Shown here piece after piece: positions 13,021 through 23,606 of a stretch of DNA of 64,000 bases. The notes beneath the pieces are model-generated. The model was given only the letters and a program-made list of their open reading frames with translations, had not been told where the DNA came from and searched no databases. Position 1 is the stretch's first letter; the number at the start of each line of letters is the position of its first letter. The stretch comes from Cenococcum geophilum 1.58. Its lineage: Eukaryota; Ascomycota; Dothideomycetes; Gloniales; Gloniaceae. The position numbers were made by a program, and so were the translations under genes. Where the stretch lies: contig KV748218.1 in the NCBI GenBank assembly GCA_001692895.1, positions 248,001 through 312,000 on the forward strand. Reading direction: 5' to 3'.

Positions 13021-13779
13021 CAATTAGATTAACTAGTTTATCTTAAACTATAAAGAAAAGGAGGTAGAGGAGTCTCTTAACAAGTTAATAGAAGCCCTTA
13101 TAATTAACTTTAACTTAAATACTTAGGAATAAGAGATCTTAGAGACGTTTCTAACTACTTTTAGACCTTTTACGGACACCTAAGCTTTTAATATTATGAC
13201 CATATTAGCCGACCGCTCCTTTATACACTTAATTACACCTAAAAACTAACCTATAAGTATACCCGTTAGACCCGTTACGGATATTATAGACTATAAATAG
13301 GACCTATTTACATATATTACTACAGAACGCTATACCCCTAAAGAATTCTATAGCGTTATAATTAATATAGGTGCCTCTAAGAAGTCTACTATAGGTTACG
13401 GATAATACCTTATATATAAGACCACTATAAATAACAATATAGATATTAATACTATGCAAACTAGGGCCGTAAACGTCTAATTCGGTATCAGCTTAACCGC
13501 ATTAATTAGATTAGTTATAGTTAAGACCCTAATTAGCCCAGTTAACTTCCACGTAGTAAAAGCGGATACCCCTTTTTTACTTTATCTTACGGATATAGAT
13601 AGGTTATAGGTTTACTATAATAATGTTACGGATACCCTAATTGGCCCCGTAACTGCCCTAGAAAGTAAGTATATTACCCTACTAATTATATAACGATTTA
13701 GATACCCATTTCTTATATAGGGAGAGACTTTACGGACCTATATTTAGGAATCTTTTAACTATAACCCGTGTTACCTTAC

Positions 13780-16700
13780 TAGTACTAAAATCTACCGCCT
13801 ATACTGCCGTTTTGGCTACTTATTAGCCGAAAGGCTATATAGAGTCCTTAAACGCTCTAGACATAATAACGTTAATAAGAAGGTAATTAACTACCTAACT
13901 AAATACTGTTTCTTTTACTAGAAATACGGATATTTCCTAGGCTAATTTAAGTTCACCCTTTATAAGGACCTTAATTTTAACTACTTAGTGTACGTAGATA
14001 TTATATATATTAACAGCAGCCTAGTATTATATATAATTAATAAGGTAACCTACTACTAAGCCGCCTGTTAGTTGCAAAAATCTATAAAATATACTTAGGA
14101 TATTTTATGGACCTGCTAGATTAACATATACGTTAAACCCCCTAAGTATATTACCTACAACGCTAATAGAAACTTTATTAGTAAGGAATTCCAATAGTAC
14201 GCTACGGCTATAGCTATTTTAATAAAAGCTATTCTAGTTAAGGCGTACTAGTCCGTTAGGCTTATTAAATAAGCCTATTTAGCTTTATAAAAAGTTTACT
14301 AGATTATTATAAACGAGTATAAGGATATTTAAAAGGAACTGGCTTTATAGATAGCCGTAAAAGCCGTTAATAACACTGCTGGCCCTAATAGACTAATACT
14401 TACCCTCTTAGTTTACGGAGCTTACCTAAGGATAAGTAACCTAGGCCCTCCTACTCTATCTATTACGAAATAAGCAGCTATAATATAGAAGGTAATGGCC
14501 GAAATAGTTAAATTATGGGCCAAATAAGCTATTAACAGCGCCCTATATTACCGTAACGGACCTAATACAACCTTAGTTTATAACCTCCCGCTTAATTCTA
14601 AAGTCCTTATATAGCGTAAGAGCGGTAATTAGACTAGACCTTACTATTTATTAGCTATAAAAAACAAAATATATTATATATAACTTCCTAGCAGACTAAC
14701 TAGCTTTAGAAGCATGTCCGTAAAACCCTATTTTCGGTCTAAAAACACCTATGCCGTTAAACTAGATAAACTAAAAGCACCTACTAAACTAGATAAACTA
14801 GAAGCACCCGCTAAACTAGATAAACTAAAAGCACCTCTAACTACTCTAGAAGTCCCCTATAAACTTACTAAACCTACTAAACCTACTATAAGGCGTAGTT
14901 AAGGACACCCCTAAAAGCACCCTATAACTAAGAACCCTATAATAGAGAATTACCTAACCTCTATAGGCATATCCGTAAGATAAACCCTATCTATAGATAT
15001 ATTAGTTCTAGTATAGGAAACCCCTTTTATAGACTTATAACGCAAAGAGATTAATAAACTACTTAAAAAGGGCGTCTTTGCGGTTATAATGGAGAAAGAC
15101 GTCTTATAAGGCGTCCGTATATTTAACTTACGATTTATTAATAAAATTAAGCACCCTAGTACTAATAAAGCCTTTAAAAAATTAAGGCTTATTATATAAG
15201 CTTATAATAACTAGAGAAAGGACTTAGTCTTTATATAATTACTTATAATTTAACGGGTTAGTTAACGGATTATACTTATACTTATACCTAGGCTACAGCA
15301 AACTAAACCTATAGCCCTTTACTTACGGGATATCTTATAAGCCTATATGCAGTCTAATATCTACCTAAGTAGGAACATCTTTATATGACTACCCCTTAAG
15401 CTTAATTTATAATTAGGAATAATTTTATAGGTTATAAAACTACTTTAGGGAGTGCTAGAAGCTAGAAACTACTAGTTTAAAACGTATTACTAGTATTACG
15501 TTAGTAAACTTAAAAAAGAATAGTTAACCTATAACCCCTGCCTTCTATATACCCTATTAAATGGTTTTAGTATTATTGGACTCTAAATAGATAATACCCT
15601 CTTTTTAGCGGACTGGACTTTTGTGGATACTAAAGAGACTAAACTATAAAAGGTAAAGTTCTTAGTAAAGCTATAAGAGTAGTTAACTAAGTAGACTCTA
15701 ATTAAGTTTAATAGAGGCTTAATTATATAAAAGGGCAACCTAATCTAGCTAACTTAGGAATGCTAAGCTTAAAATCTAAAGCTTATTATAGTAAAACCTA
15801 CGGACCTTACTAGTTCCCGCGGAGAAACCTATAAGACCGTAAATATAAAGGACTAATACGCTATATAGCGCGTAAGAGGCGCCTATATTACTATAGTTTG
15901 TTAACCTGCCTATTAGTTGTAAAATATATCTATAAAATATACTTAGGATATTTTATAGACCTACTGGATTAATATATATGTTGGACCCCCTAAGTATATT
16001 ACCTATAACGCTAATAAGAACTTTATTAGTAAGGAATTCCAATAGTATACTACGGCTATAGCTATTTTAATAAAAGCTATTCTAGTTAAGGTGTACTAGT
16101 CTATTAGGCTTATTAAGTAAGCTTACCTAGCTCTATAAAGAGCTTACTAGATTATTACGGATAAGTATAAGGATATCTAAAAGGAACTAGCTTTATAGAT
16201 AGCCGTAAAAGCCACTAATAATACCGCTAGCCTTAACGGACTAGTACCTACCCTCTTAGTTTATAGAGCTTATCTAAAAATAGGTAAACTAGACCCTCCT
16301 ACCCCATTTATTATAAATTAAGCAGCTATAATATAGAAGGTAATAGCTAAAATAGTTAAGTTACAGGCTAAATAAACTATTAATAGCGCTCTGCACTACT
16401 GTAATAGACTTAATATAACCTTAGTATACAACCTCCCGCTTAATTCTAAAGTCCTTATATAGTATAAGAGCGGCAATTAGACTAGACCTTATTATTTACT
16501 AGCTATAAAAGATAAAACATACTATATATAACTCCCTAGCATACTAACTAGCTTTAGAAGCATATCTATAAAACCCTATTTTCGGTTTAAAAACACCTAT
16601 AATATTAAACTAGATAAACTAAAAGCACCCTTACCTACTCTAGAAATCCCCTATAAACTTACTAAACCTACTAAACCTACTATAAAGTAGGGCTAAGGAT

Positions 16701-18350
16701 GCCTCTAAAAATACCCTATAACTAAGAACCCTATAATAAAGAATTACTTAACCTTTATAGGTATATCCGTAAGGCAACTCCTACCTATAGATATATTAGT
16801 CTTAGTCTAGAAAACCCTTTTTACGGACTTATAACGTAAAGAGATTAATAAACTACTTAAAAAGGGCATCTTTGCGGTTATAATAGAGAGAGACGTTCTA
16901 TAAGGCGTCTATATATTTAACTTATACTTTATTAATAAAATTAAGCACCCTAGTACTAATAAAGCCTTTAAGAAATTAAGGCTTATTATATAAGCTTATA
17001 ATAACTAAGAAAAGGACTTAGTCCTTATATAATTACCTATAATTTAATAAGTTAGTTAACGGATTATACTTATACTTATGCCTAAACTATAGTAAACTAA
17101 ACCTACAGCCCTTTACTTATGGGATATCTTATAAGCCTACGTATAGTCTAATACCTACCTAAGTAGAAATATCTTTATAACTACCCCTTAAGCTTAATTT
17201 ATAACTAGGAATAATTTTATAAGTTATAAAACCCCTTTACAGAGTGCTAGAAGCTAAAAACTACTAATTTAAGATATATTACTAGTATTACATCTATAAA
17301 CTTAAGATGGAGCAGTTAATATATAACCCCTACCTTCTATATACCCCATTAAACGGCCTTAGTATTATTAGACTCTAAATAGATAATACTCTCTTTTTAG
17401 CGGACTAGACTTTTATAAACGTTAAAGAGATTAAACTATAAGAAGCTAAGTTCCTAGTAAAGCCATAAGAGTAGTTAACTAAGTAAACTCTAATTAAGTT
17501 TAATAGAGGTTTAATTATATAAAAGGGCAACCTAATCTAGCTAACTTAGGAACGCTAAGCTTAAAACCTAAGGCTTATTATAGTAAAGCCTATAGACCTT
17601 ACTAGCTTCTATAGAGAGACCTATAAGACTATAAATATAAAGGATTAATACGTTGTATAGCGTATAAGAGGCGCCTATATTGCTATAGTCTGTTAACCTA
17701 AATCTGCCTATAATTTATCCTTTGTAGCCTAAGTAACAGATCTATAAAAAGAAAATATTAAGTAGCTTAATAAGCGTATTTAGTAGTAAATTAATAATGT
17801 AATAAAAGGACTTACTTTTATACTACTAGACCTAAATTCCCTTAGCTTACTAGTATTTACGGACGCCTCCTTTACTAATAATAGGGACCTATTATTATAA
17901 ATCAGCTTTATAATTGTACTTATAGACTATAATTAGGATGTAAATATACTTTACTAGTCTTTAATTAAATATAAATAAGTAACTTATAGTATACTAGCTT
18001 CTAAACTATATATACTAGCTTATAGCTTTAATATAAGAGCTGTAATTAAGTTAATAATCCAGAAGATCCTATAATTAGAGTAATTACCCCTAGTTCTATA
18101 TACCGATTTAAAGTCCCATTACGACTATATAGTTAAACTAGGTATAATATAAGAGAAGAGGCTTATAGTCGACCTAATGTGCTTATATTAGGCCTATAAA
18201 CGGCGTAAGATTATAGAGGTTAAATAGATTAGTAGTAGAGATAACCTAGTAGACGCTATAACTAAGGTAAAGCTATACTAAGCTTTTAAAACCCTAATTA
18301 ATATAAATAAGCTTAATCTAAAGGTTATAAAATAGGTAGAATAAGACTAA
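13780..18350 (+). pseudogene. Copia A2 pol remnant: integrase, reverse transcriptase, RNase H (fossil)
   Basis: Pol part of A2. The pre-integrase zinc region lies near 13,790-13,930, the integrase core near 13,970-14,400, a proline/lysine-rich linker with repeated K-L-D-K-L-x-A-P units near 14,760-14,870, the reverse transcriptase near 15,050-15,700 and RNase H near 17,850-18,350. The order integrase before reverse transcriptase defines Ty1/copia. Between about 15,906 and 17,697 a second copy of the integrase-end to reverse-transcriptase segment is inserted in tandem. Broken by dozens of changes. Confidence 0.75.
14064..17697 (+). repeat. 1.8-kb direct tandem duplication inside copia A2
   Basis: The segment of about 14,064-15,905 is repeated immediately as about 15,906-17,697. 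Marker stretches occur in both, for example the run around AATATACTTAGGATATTTTA at about 14,088 and 15,935 and the K-L-D-K-L linker at 14,760 and 16,610. The junction falls at a short shared CCTG/CCT near 15,905. A3 has this segment once, so the duplication is specific to A2. The copies differ by many RIP-type sites. Confidence 0.8.
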
Positions 18351-18567
18351 CGGAGTACTTATAGTTTATTTACGGCCTATTAAAAGGTTATACGGTTTAT
18401 TTTACAGACCGTAAATAGGACTTATAGCTAGCTTAGAGCACCATTTAGAAGGCAGCCTAAAAGGCACCTTAGGAGGGATTTCCTATATATTCCTTTTATA
18501 TTTTATAGTTCTATCAAAGTAATTACAGGGGCTATATATAAGTAGGTCTATTTTTAAGTGCCGCTAG

Positions 18568-18794
18568 TATATAATTATAGCACCTAGTATACTAAACGCG
18601 TATTTACGTATTTAGTATACTAACTACTTACTTATAAAGCATTAACTAATTAGGGGGAGGGCGTGTTAGTATATAGACTACGTAGTCTACCTTAATAGAA
18701 TTAACAGTTACCACTATCTAAAAGAGTATACGATACTATATATATTTTGTGCCCCTAGATATAACTTACTTATATTATTAAATTAATATAAATA
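18568..18794 (+). repeat. 3' LTR of copia A2
   Basis: 227 bp matching the other family A LTRs. The element body ends in a CCGCTAG stretch before it, as in A3 (CCGCCAG). The LTR ends in TATAAATA, equivalent to TATAAACA of less mutated copies, and unrelated sequence follows. Confidence 0.75.
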
Positions 18795-19194
18795 GGTATA
18801 TAACTTTAAAATAATATAATATATTACCTTAATTGCATATTAAGAAATATATAGTTAGCTTTTAAAGTTATTAAGTTAGTTAACTATATATTATTTAAAT
18901 TTTAAATATATTAAGTTAGTTAATTATATATTAATTACGTAAAACGCGCTTAATAAACTTAACTTAAATTCTAGCTTATAAATATTTTCCTAATATAGAG
19001 ACCTATTACTAGGGCCTATTAAGCTAGATAACTAAAAGGACTAAAAGACCTAGTATAAGGTAGAAGAAATATATAGAAGTAAGGGATATAACTAAACCCT
19101 ATAGTACTTAGTTAAGTTAAAAGGCTAATTAAAAGAATATAACTAATAGGTTTTAGTAAAGGATATTAATAAGGATATAAAGGAGGTGTATAAT
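18795..19194. other. A+T-rich spacer, no gene seen
   Basis: About 400 bp of very A+T-rich sequence between copia A2 and the A-tailed retroposon. It includes the repeated phrase TTAAGTTAGTTAA(C/T)TATATATT near 18,880 and 18,910. No coding frame or recognisable element. Confidence 0.5.
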
Positions 19195-19208
19195 AGTTAC
19201 TTTACTCT

Positions 19209-19502
19209 TAGTAAAATAATAATAGAGAGTAAAGGGATAGAAATAAATTGTAAAATAATAGGGATAGGGGTTAGGATTTAGTTTTTCCTACTATTTTCTT
19301 ATTCTCTAGTAGTTATAGTAACTTAGTATTTTATTAAGGAACTATAAACTCCTAGTTTAGGGGCTTATAAACTACTAGAATATAGCTACTAGTATATATT
19401 AAGTTGCCTAGAAAGGATTTATATATATAGAACTATAGCGCTATAGCCTAGAGGCTGTATACGTAGTATTATATATAGTATAATATAATAAATTATAAAA
19501 AA
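19209..19502 (+). mobile_element. A-tailed retroposon copy 1 (short, SINE-like or 5'-truncated LINE)
   Basis: 294 bp ending in an A-rich tail and flanked by a 14-bp target duplication AGTTACTTTACTCT (19,195-19,208 and 19,503-19,516). The last 250 bp match 20,535-20,809 in the same direction and the reverse strand of 34,111-34,460. Long duplications plus an A tail indicate target-primed reverse transcription. No clear polymerase III boxes can be seen through the RIP damage, so a 5'-truncated LINE tail is as likely as a true SINE. Confidence 0.65.
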
Positions 19503-19822
19503 AGTTACTTTACTCTAAGGGGTAAATAGAAAAGAAAGTAGGTAGAAGGACTAAAGTAATTAAATTATAATATAGATTACGCCCCGCTAGTAGGACAATA
19601 GTAAAGCAATAGTAGAGTAATAGTAAAACGCCGATAGAAATATAAATACTCTCTTTTCTCCCCTCCTTCCTCTTCCTTCTCCTTCTCCTTTCCCTCTATA
19701 TCCTCCTCTACCTCCTCTTTATCCTCCTTATTTTTATCCTCCTTCTTATCCCATATAATAGGAGGTATATTAGCCTATAAGTATTATTAGTATACGCTAC
19801 GCCACGTACTAAAGTATATATT
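19503..19822. other. Spacer with a long polypyrimidine tract
   Basis: Between the two retroposon copies. The + strand carries a run of CT-rich repeats of the type CTCCTTCCTCTTCCTTCTCC at about 19,650-19,750. No coding frame seen. Confidence 0.5.
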
Positions 19823-19899
19823 ATATTAAGAATCTATAACTATAGAAGAGTATAATATAGATTTCCTAATTAAATATAAGGATATCTAGTATAACTGCT

Positions 19900-20450
19900 T
19901 TATTTTTTAAAGAGAATAAAAACTAGAACCCTAGGTTTAAATTATAGCCTATAGAGTTCCTACCCTACCTTTTCTAAAAGAGGGAGGCTCTAAGCTTCTA
20001 AAAGAAGAAATTAAGACCTTTAATTTTATACGGATATAAGGACTACCTAGATAGATTTTATCTAGCGTAAAAAGATATAATCTATAAACTAGATTTAGCT
20101 CTATAGTTTTTACTATAGAGAATAAGGAAAAAAGATAAGAAATCCTTAAGTAAAAAGAGATATTAATTGCAGGTATAGCTACTAAGGTAGTAAAAATACC
20201 TTAAAGTCTCTCTTACTACGCAGTACACTAACTGCCAAAAATTTGGCTATATAGGAGATAGATACTCTACTAGAGCCTATAGATTCTATACGGCTGTATA
20301 TTTATCTAAAGACTACTACTATCCTACCTATTTAATATTAGGCAGGCCTTATAAGCACACTACCCCTCTTTATATTAATTATAAGGAAAACCACTTTACT
20401 AATAGTAAAGACTGTAAGACTCTTTAAGTAGCTAAACTAGTATATAGTAC
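19900..20450 (+). pseudogene. ORF1 remnant with zinc knuckles in the half-LINE
   Basis: One frame gives a recognisable ORF1 pattern. A middle region with E-I-L-I-A-G-I-A-T-K-V-V-K near 20,155-20,190 is followed by knuckles near 20,230-20,430: N-C-Q-K-F-G-Y-I-G-D-R-Y, then L-S-K-D-Y-Y-Y-P-T-Y, then P-L-Y-I-N-Y-K-E-N-H-F-T-N-S-K-D-C. Tyrosines stand where the family has cysteine, again TGY to TAY. Such proteins bind the element's RNA. Stops interrupt it. Confidence 0.55.
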
Positions 20451-20534
20451 GTAGTATTAGCGTAGAAGGTTTTATAGAAAAATAAAACAAATAGGACTTT
20501 AGAAGGAGGTAACTCCTACTAGGCTTTTAAAAGG

Positions 20535-20809
20535 ACTATAGAGAGTAAAAGGATAGGGACAGGTATTAGAATTTCTTATAGTTTTTCTTACCGTTTTTTT
20601 ATTCCCTAGTAGTTGCAGTAACTTAGTTTACTAGGAAACTATAAACTTCTAGTTTAGAGGTTTATAAACTACTAAAATATAGCTACTAGTATATATTAAG
20701 ATACCTAAAAAGGATTTATATATATAAAACTATAGCGCTATAGCCTAAGGCTATATGTATAGTATTATACGTAGTATAATATAACGGATATAAAAAAATA
20801 AAAATAAAA
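20535..20809 (+). repeat. 3' tail region shared by the A-tailed retroposon family (copy 2)
   Basis: Matches copy 1 from GAGAGTAAAAGGATAGG to the tail. The tail is AACGGATATAAAAAAATAAA-like, and the same AACGGATATA precedes the A run of the unmutated copy 3 on the opposite strand. Confidence 0.65.
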
Positions 20810-20822
20810 ATGTTAAGAATCC

Positions 20823-21164
20823 CTTTAAGGGTCTAATAAATTGCCTATAATTTTTATACTTAGAGTAAGGGGAAGTCTTTACTATTTAGACGCTAGGGGA
20901 GACTATACTTAGCGCTAGTATAGAGGTAGTAGCTAAAAGTACCTAGCCCCCCCCCTGTGTGCGCTAGCTGTTAGTAGCTTAGTATAGCGTAAGTAATGCT
21001 TAGCGCGTACTACGGGGTTGCGGCGTATATAGCTCTCCCCTTAATACTATATTCTATAAGCTTTTAAAATTTATTAAATCCTTATTATATCTTACTATTT
21101 ATAATAAGTAACTTATATAACATCTATATAAGGGCTTAGGCCCTTATTATAAAGATTTACGGTA
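20823..21164. other. Spacer before the Tc1/mariner remnant
   Basis: No gene seen. It may include the left end of the Tc1/mariner element, but I could not identify a terminal inverted repeat. It contains a C-run near 20,950 and moderate GC content. Confidence 0.35.
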
Positions 21165-21500
21165 GTATAAATGCTAATATTTAAGCCGCTACTAGAATAA
21201 GCGTCTCCCGTATTAAATTGGTTATCTAAGAAGCACGAAAACGCGGCTTTAATGAGGCCAAAAGCTGTATAATTCTTAATATCTACCTTAGAGATACACC
21301 TTAATTAGGTTACCTAACTAAACGTATATCTGCTAAGATTTAAGAAGTTATAGAGAAGGTCTATCGTAACTACTATAGCAGAGAAAAGAGTACTAAATAA
21401 CTTGCTTTTAACACTAATATTAGCGCCAGAACTATATAGCGAATCCTTAGGTCGCAGGATTTCTATAAGACTAAGCCTACTGTAACCGACTACCGGACCT
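21165..21500 (+). pseudogene. Tc1/mariner transposase, N-terminal DNA-binding part only
   Basis: One frame reads R-I-S-V-S-R-I-K-L-V-I then E-A-R-K-R-G-F-N-E-A, followed by K-V-Y-R-N-Y-Y-S-R-E-K-S-T-K and N-I-S-A-R-T-I then R-I-L-R-S-Q-D-F-Y-K-T-K-P-T. This is the paired helix-turn-helix arrangement of Tc1/mariner (Fot1/pogo side) transposases, which bind the terminal repeats. The DDE catalytic domain is absent: the sequence is cut at about 21,500, where the next LTR-like element starts. Three or more in-frame stops. Confidence 0.6.
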
Positions 21501-21606
21501 TGTATATTACCCTAGTTACTAGCGTTAGCACTACTCTTGTATACCTTATATTACCCCGTTTTAACTACGTATTAGTCTCCCCTTTTATTTTATTTCTTAT
21601 ACCGTC

Positions 21607-21692
21607 TTTATATATATATACCACTTAATTTCCATAGATTTATAATTAAGTTGCTCGTTTAATTCCTATATACTGCAAAGCTTATAGTTATA
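21607..21692 (+). repeat. 86-bp direct repeat, copy 1 (LTR core)
   Basis: Nearly identical to 23,521-23,606. Includes a TATA-like core and CATAGATTTATAATTAAGTT. Best read as the conserved half of an LTR pair. Confidence 0.7.
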
Positions 21693-22843
21693 AGCCCGGC
21701 CTACCTACCGTACTATATCTGATCTATACATTCAGCGCTTATTAAGCAATTAATTGCTACCTCGTTTAAGAAGTTACTACTTCTTTTACCTTTATAAGTG
21801 TTTTAAGCTTCTTCTAGGTACCGCTCTTATACTTATAATTACCTTTATTTACTAAACAGATGGACAATTAAATATTAATTAAACCGAACTGGACCTAACC
21901 GTATAAACCCAACCGTATAAACCCTAACCTTTTTTAACCTAGATATATAACTAATTAATAAAGTCAACCTATCTACTATAGCGTAATAACCTTATATGGC
22001 GTCTAAGTAAAAGCCTAGCTAGTATAATAGCCCAAGTATAAAGCTAGAGTGAGATGCTAGAGTATAGAGCTAGAGCGAGATATTAGAGTATAAAGCTAGA
22101 GTATAAGCTAGCTTAAATATACTAATAGTAAGAGATAAGGATATTAGGTAGATATAAGGAAGGCATTAAACTAACGGCAGCTAGTAAAGGACTGTTGCTA
22201 AAACTAGACAACCGTTTAAATGACTAGCTAGCAAATACTAGATTAATTTAACTGAACTAAATATTAAATTAAACCAAACTAGAGCCTTAATATAGGCCTA
22301 TCGCTAAATTAAATTAAGGCTTCCTAGGGAGGTACTAATACTACATTAAACGGATAATTAAACTAAGCGTACGAACCTAACTAACGAACGACAACCTATA
22401 AATTAAATTAAAAGTTTGGAATGTTAAAATAAGGTTATACTAAGACGCTAACTGGACCCTTTTTAACCCTTTTAAATTAATAGCGAATAACCTCCTATAA
22501 CTAGTTATAATAGACGACTTCTAGTACTATAAGCTTATAGGGCAAACTAGATATAAGGTAATGGGCTAGATACGAGGCTTATACTAGATAGATAATTACT
22601 AAAATAGTATAGAAGGATCTAGTACTACTACGACTTAGCTAGATACTAGATAGACAGTTACTAAATAATATTTAATTAAGAGATAACTATTACCAGAGCC
22701 GTATAACGACCGTTTAAACACTAAAACAATTTAATTAATTAATTAATTAAATTGGGCTAAAGCCAATATTAATACAGGAATAATTAATTTTAATTCCAAA
22801 GTACCAGTTAAGCCTACATTAGCACTAATCTTAACATCTTAAC

Positions 22844-23265
22844 GTTACTAAATTCAATGTCTTAACGTCACCAGAGTTATTAAGAGACTTAATTAAATAT
22901 AACGGCTATATCTAAAGCCTTACTATACTAAACGACGCCACCGTCACTTAACCAGATTAAAAAGACCTACCTCTATATCTACCTTAACTATATATTAAAA
23001 GGATCTACTATAAGTACGGATTAATTAACTGCCTTAAATACAGATTAAAATGGTATCTCCTAAATTAAATGATTTAGAAGAGCTTCCTATAAAGGACACT
23101 AAATAGTTACCAACTCCTAAACAGCCTATATTGGCACTAGTTGCGATAACCGCAACGTTACCAAATTTAACGTCTTAACGTCACCAAACTTAATGTCTTA
23201 ACGTCACTAGTTGTAATAACCGCAACATTACTAAATATAACGTCTATAACGTTACCAGAGCATTA
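22844..23265 (+). repeat. Short tandem repeat with CTTAACGTCACCAAA-type units
   Basis: A unit of roughly 22 bp (CTTAACGTCACCAAAYTTAATGT) recurs at about 22,844-22,880 and 23,150-23,265, interrupted by unique sequence. No coding role seen. Confidence 0.5.
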
Positions 23266-23520
23266 ATATCGGCCTATTAGTGAATTAAATTAAGCCTTAC
23301 TATTACCCTACCCTATACTACTCCTAAAATTGTATCTAAATTTCCTATTTTTAGTACAGTTTTCTACCTTTATTTGTCTTCTATAGCTTTAACTACACTA
23401 TTAAATTTAGGGGGGTGTATAACCAACTACGGGTGCTACCGAGATAGCCTTAACGCTACCCTATATATTAATCGCAGATCAATATTACTTGCAGATTACT
23501 GTTCCTATTTTAGCTACCAT

Positions 23521-23606
23521 TTTATATATATATACCTCTTAATTTCCATAGATTTATAATTAAGTTGCTTATTTAATTCCTATATACTGTAAAGCTTATA
23601 GTTATA
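23521..23606 (+). repeat. 86-bp direct repeat, copy 2 (LTR core)
   Basis: Second copy of the block at 21,607-21,692. Its right end is directly followed by Ty3/gypsy sequence. Confidence 0.7.

Larger units (their letters stand above)
5648..18794 (+). mobile_element. Copia element A2 (Ty1/copia, fossil) with nested LINE-2
   Basis: A Ty1/copia LTR retrotransposon on the + strand, bounded by related LTRs at 5,648-5,866 and 18,568-18,794. LINE-2 splits it just after the leader. The rest runs 11,317-18,567: gag with a zinc-knuckle region (about 11,650-13,020), protease (about 13,300), pre-integrase and integrase (about 13,780-14,480), reverse transcriptase (about 15,050-15,700) and RNase H (about 17,850-18,350). 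A 1.8-kb part is present twice. Broken by dozens of RIP-type changes and visibly older than A3. The bases flanking the two LTRs (GTTAT and GGTAT) agree in four of five positions, so a target duplication is possible but not certain. Confidence 0.8.
19836..20809 (+). mobile_element. ORF1-only non-LTR retroposon ('half-LINE'), copy 2 of the A-tailed family
   Basis: The element joins a LINE-type ORF1 remnant to the same 3' region and A-rich tail found in copies 1 and 3. Candidate 13-bp target duplications are 19,823-19,835 and 20,810-20,822, matching at 11 of 13 positions with both differences of RIP type. No endonuclease or reverse transcriptase sequence lies between them. It would therefore depend on a partner LINE, like half-LINEs known elsewhere. 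Heavily mutated. Confidence 0.55.
21501..23606. mobile_element. 2.1-kb LTR element without recognisable coding sequence (fossil)
   Basis: Candidate LTRs at 21,501-21,692 and 23,416-23,606 have nearly equal length (192 and 191 bp), both start TGTATA and both end AGTTATA. They share an 86-bp block containing a TATATATATACC core. A G-run directly precedes the second LTR, as a polypurine tract would. The 1.7-kb interior is A+T-rich and without a coding frame I recognise, so it looks like a small non-autonomous LTR element. No matching target duplication is seen. Strongly decayed, thus old. Confidence 0.5.
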
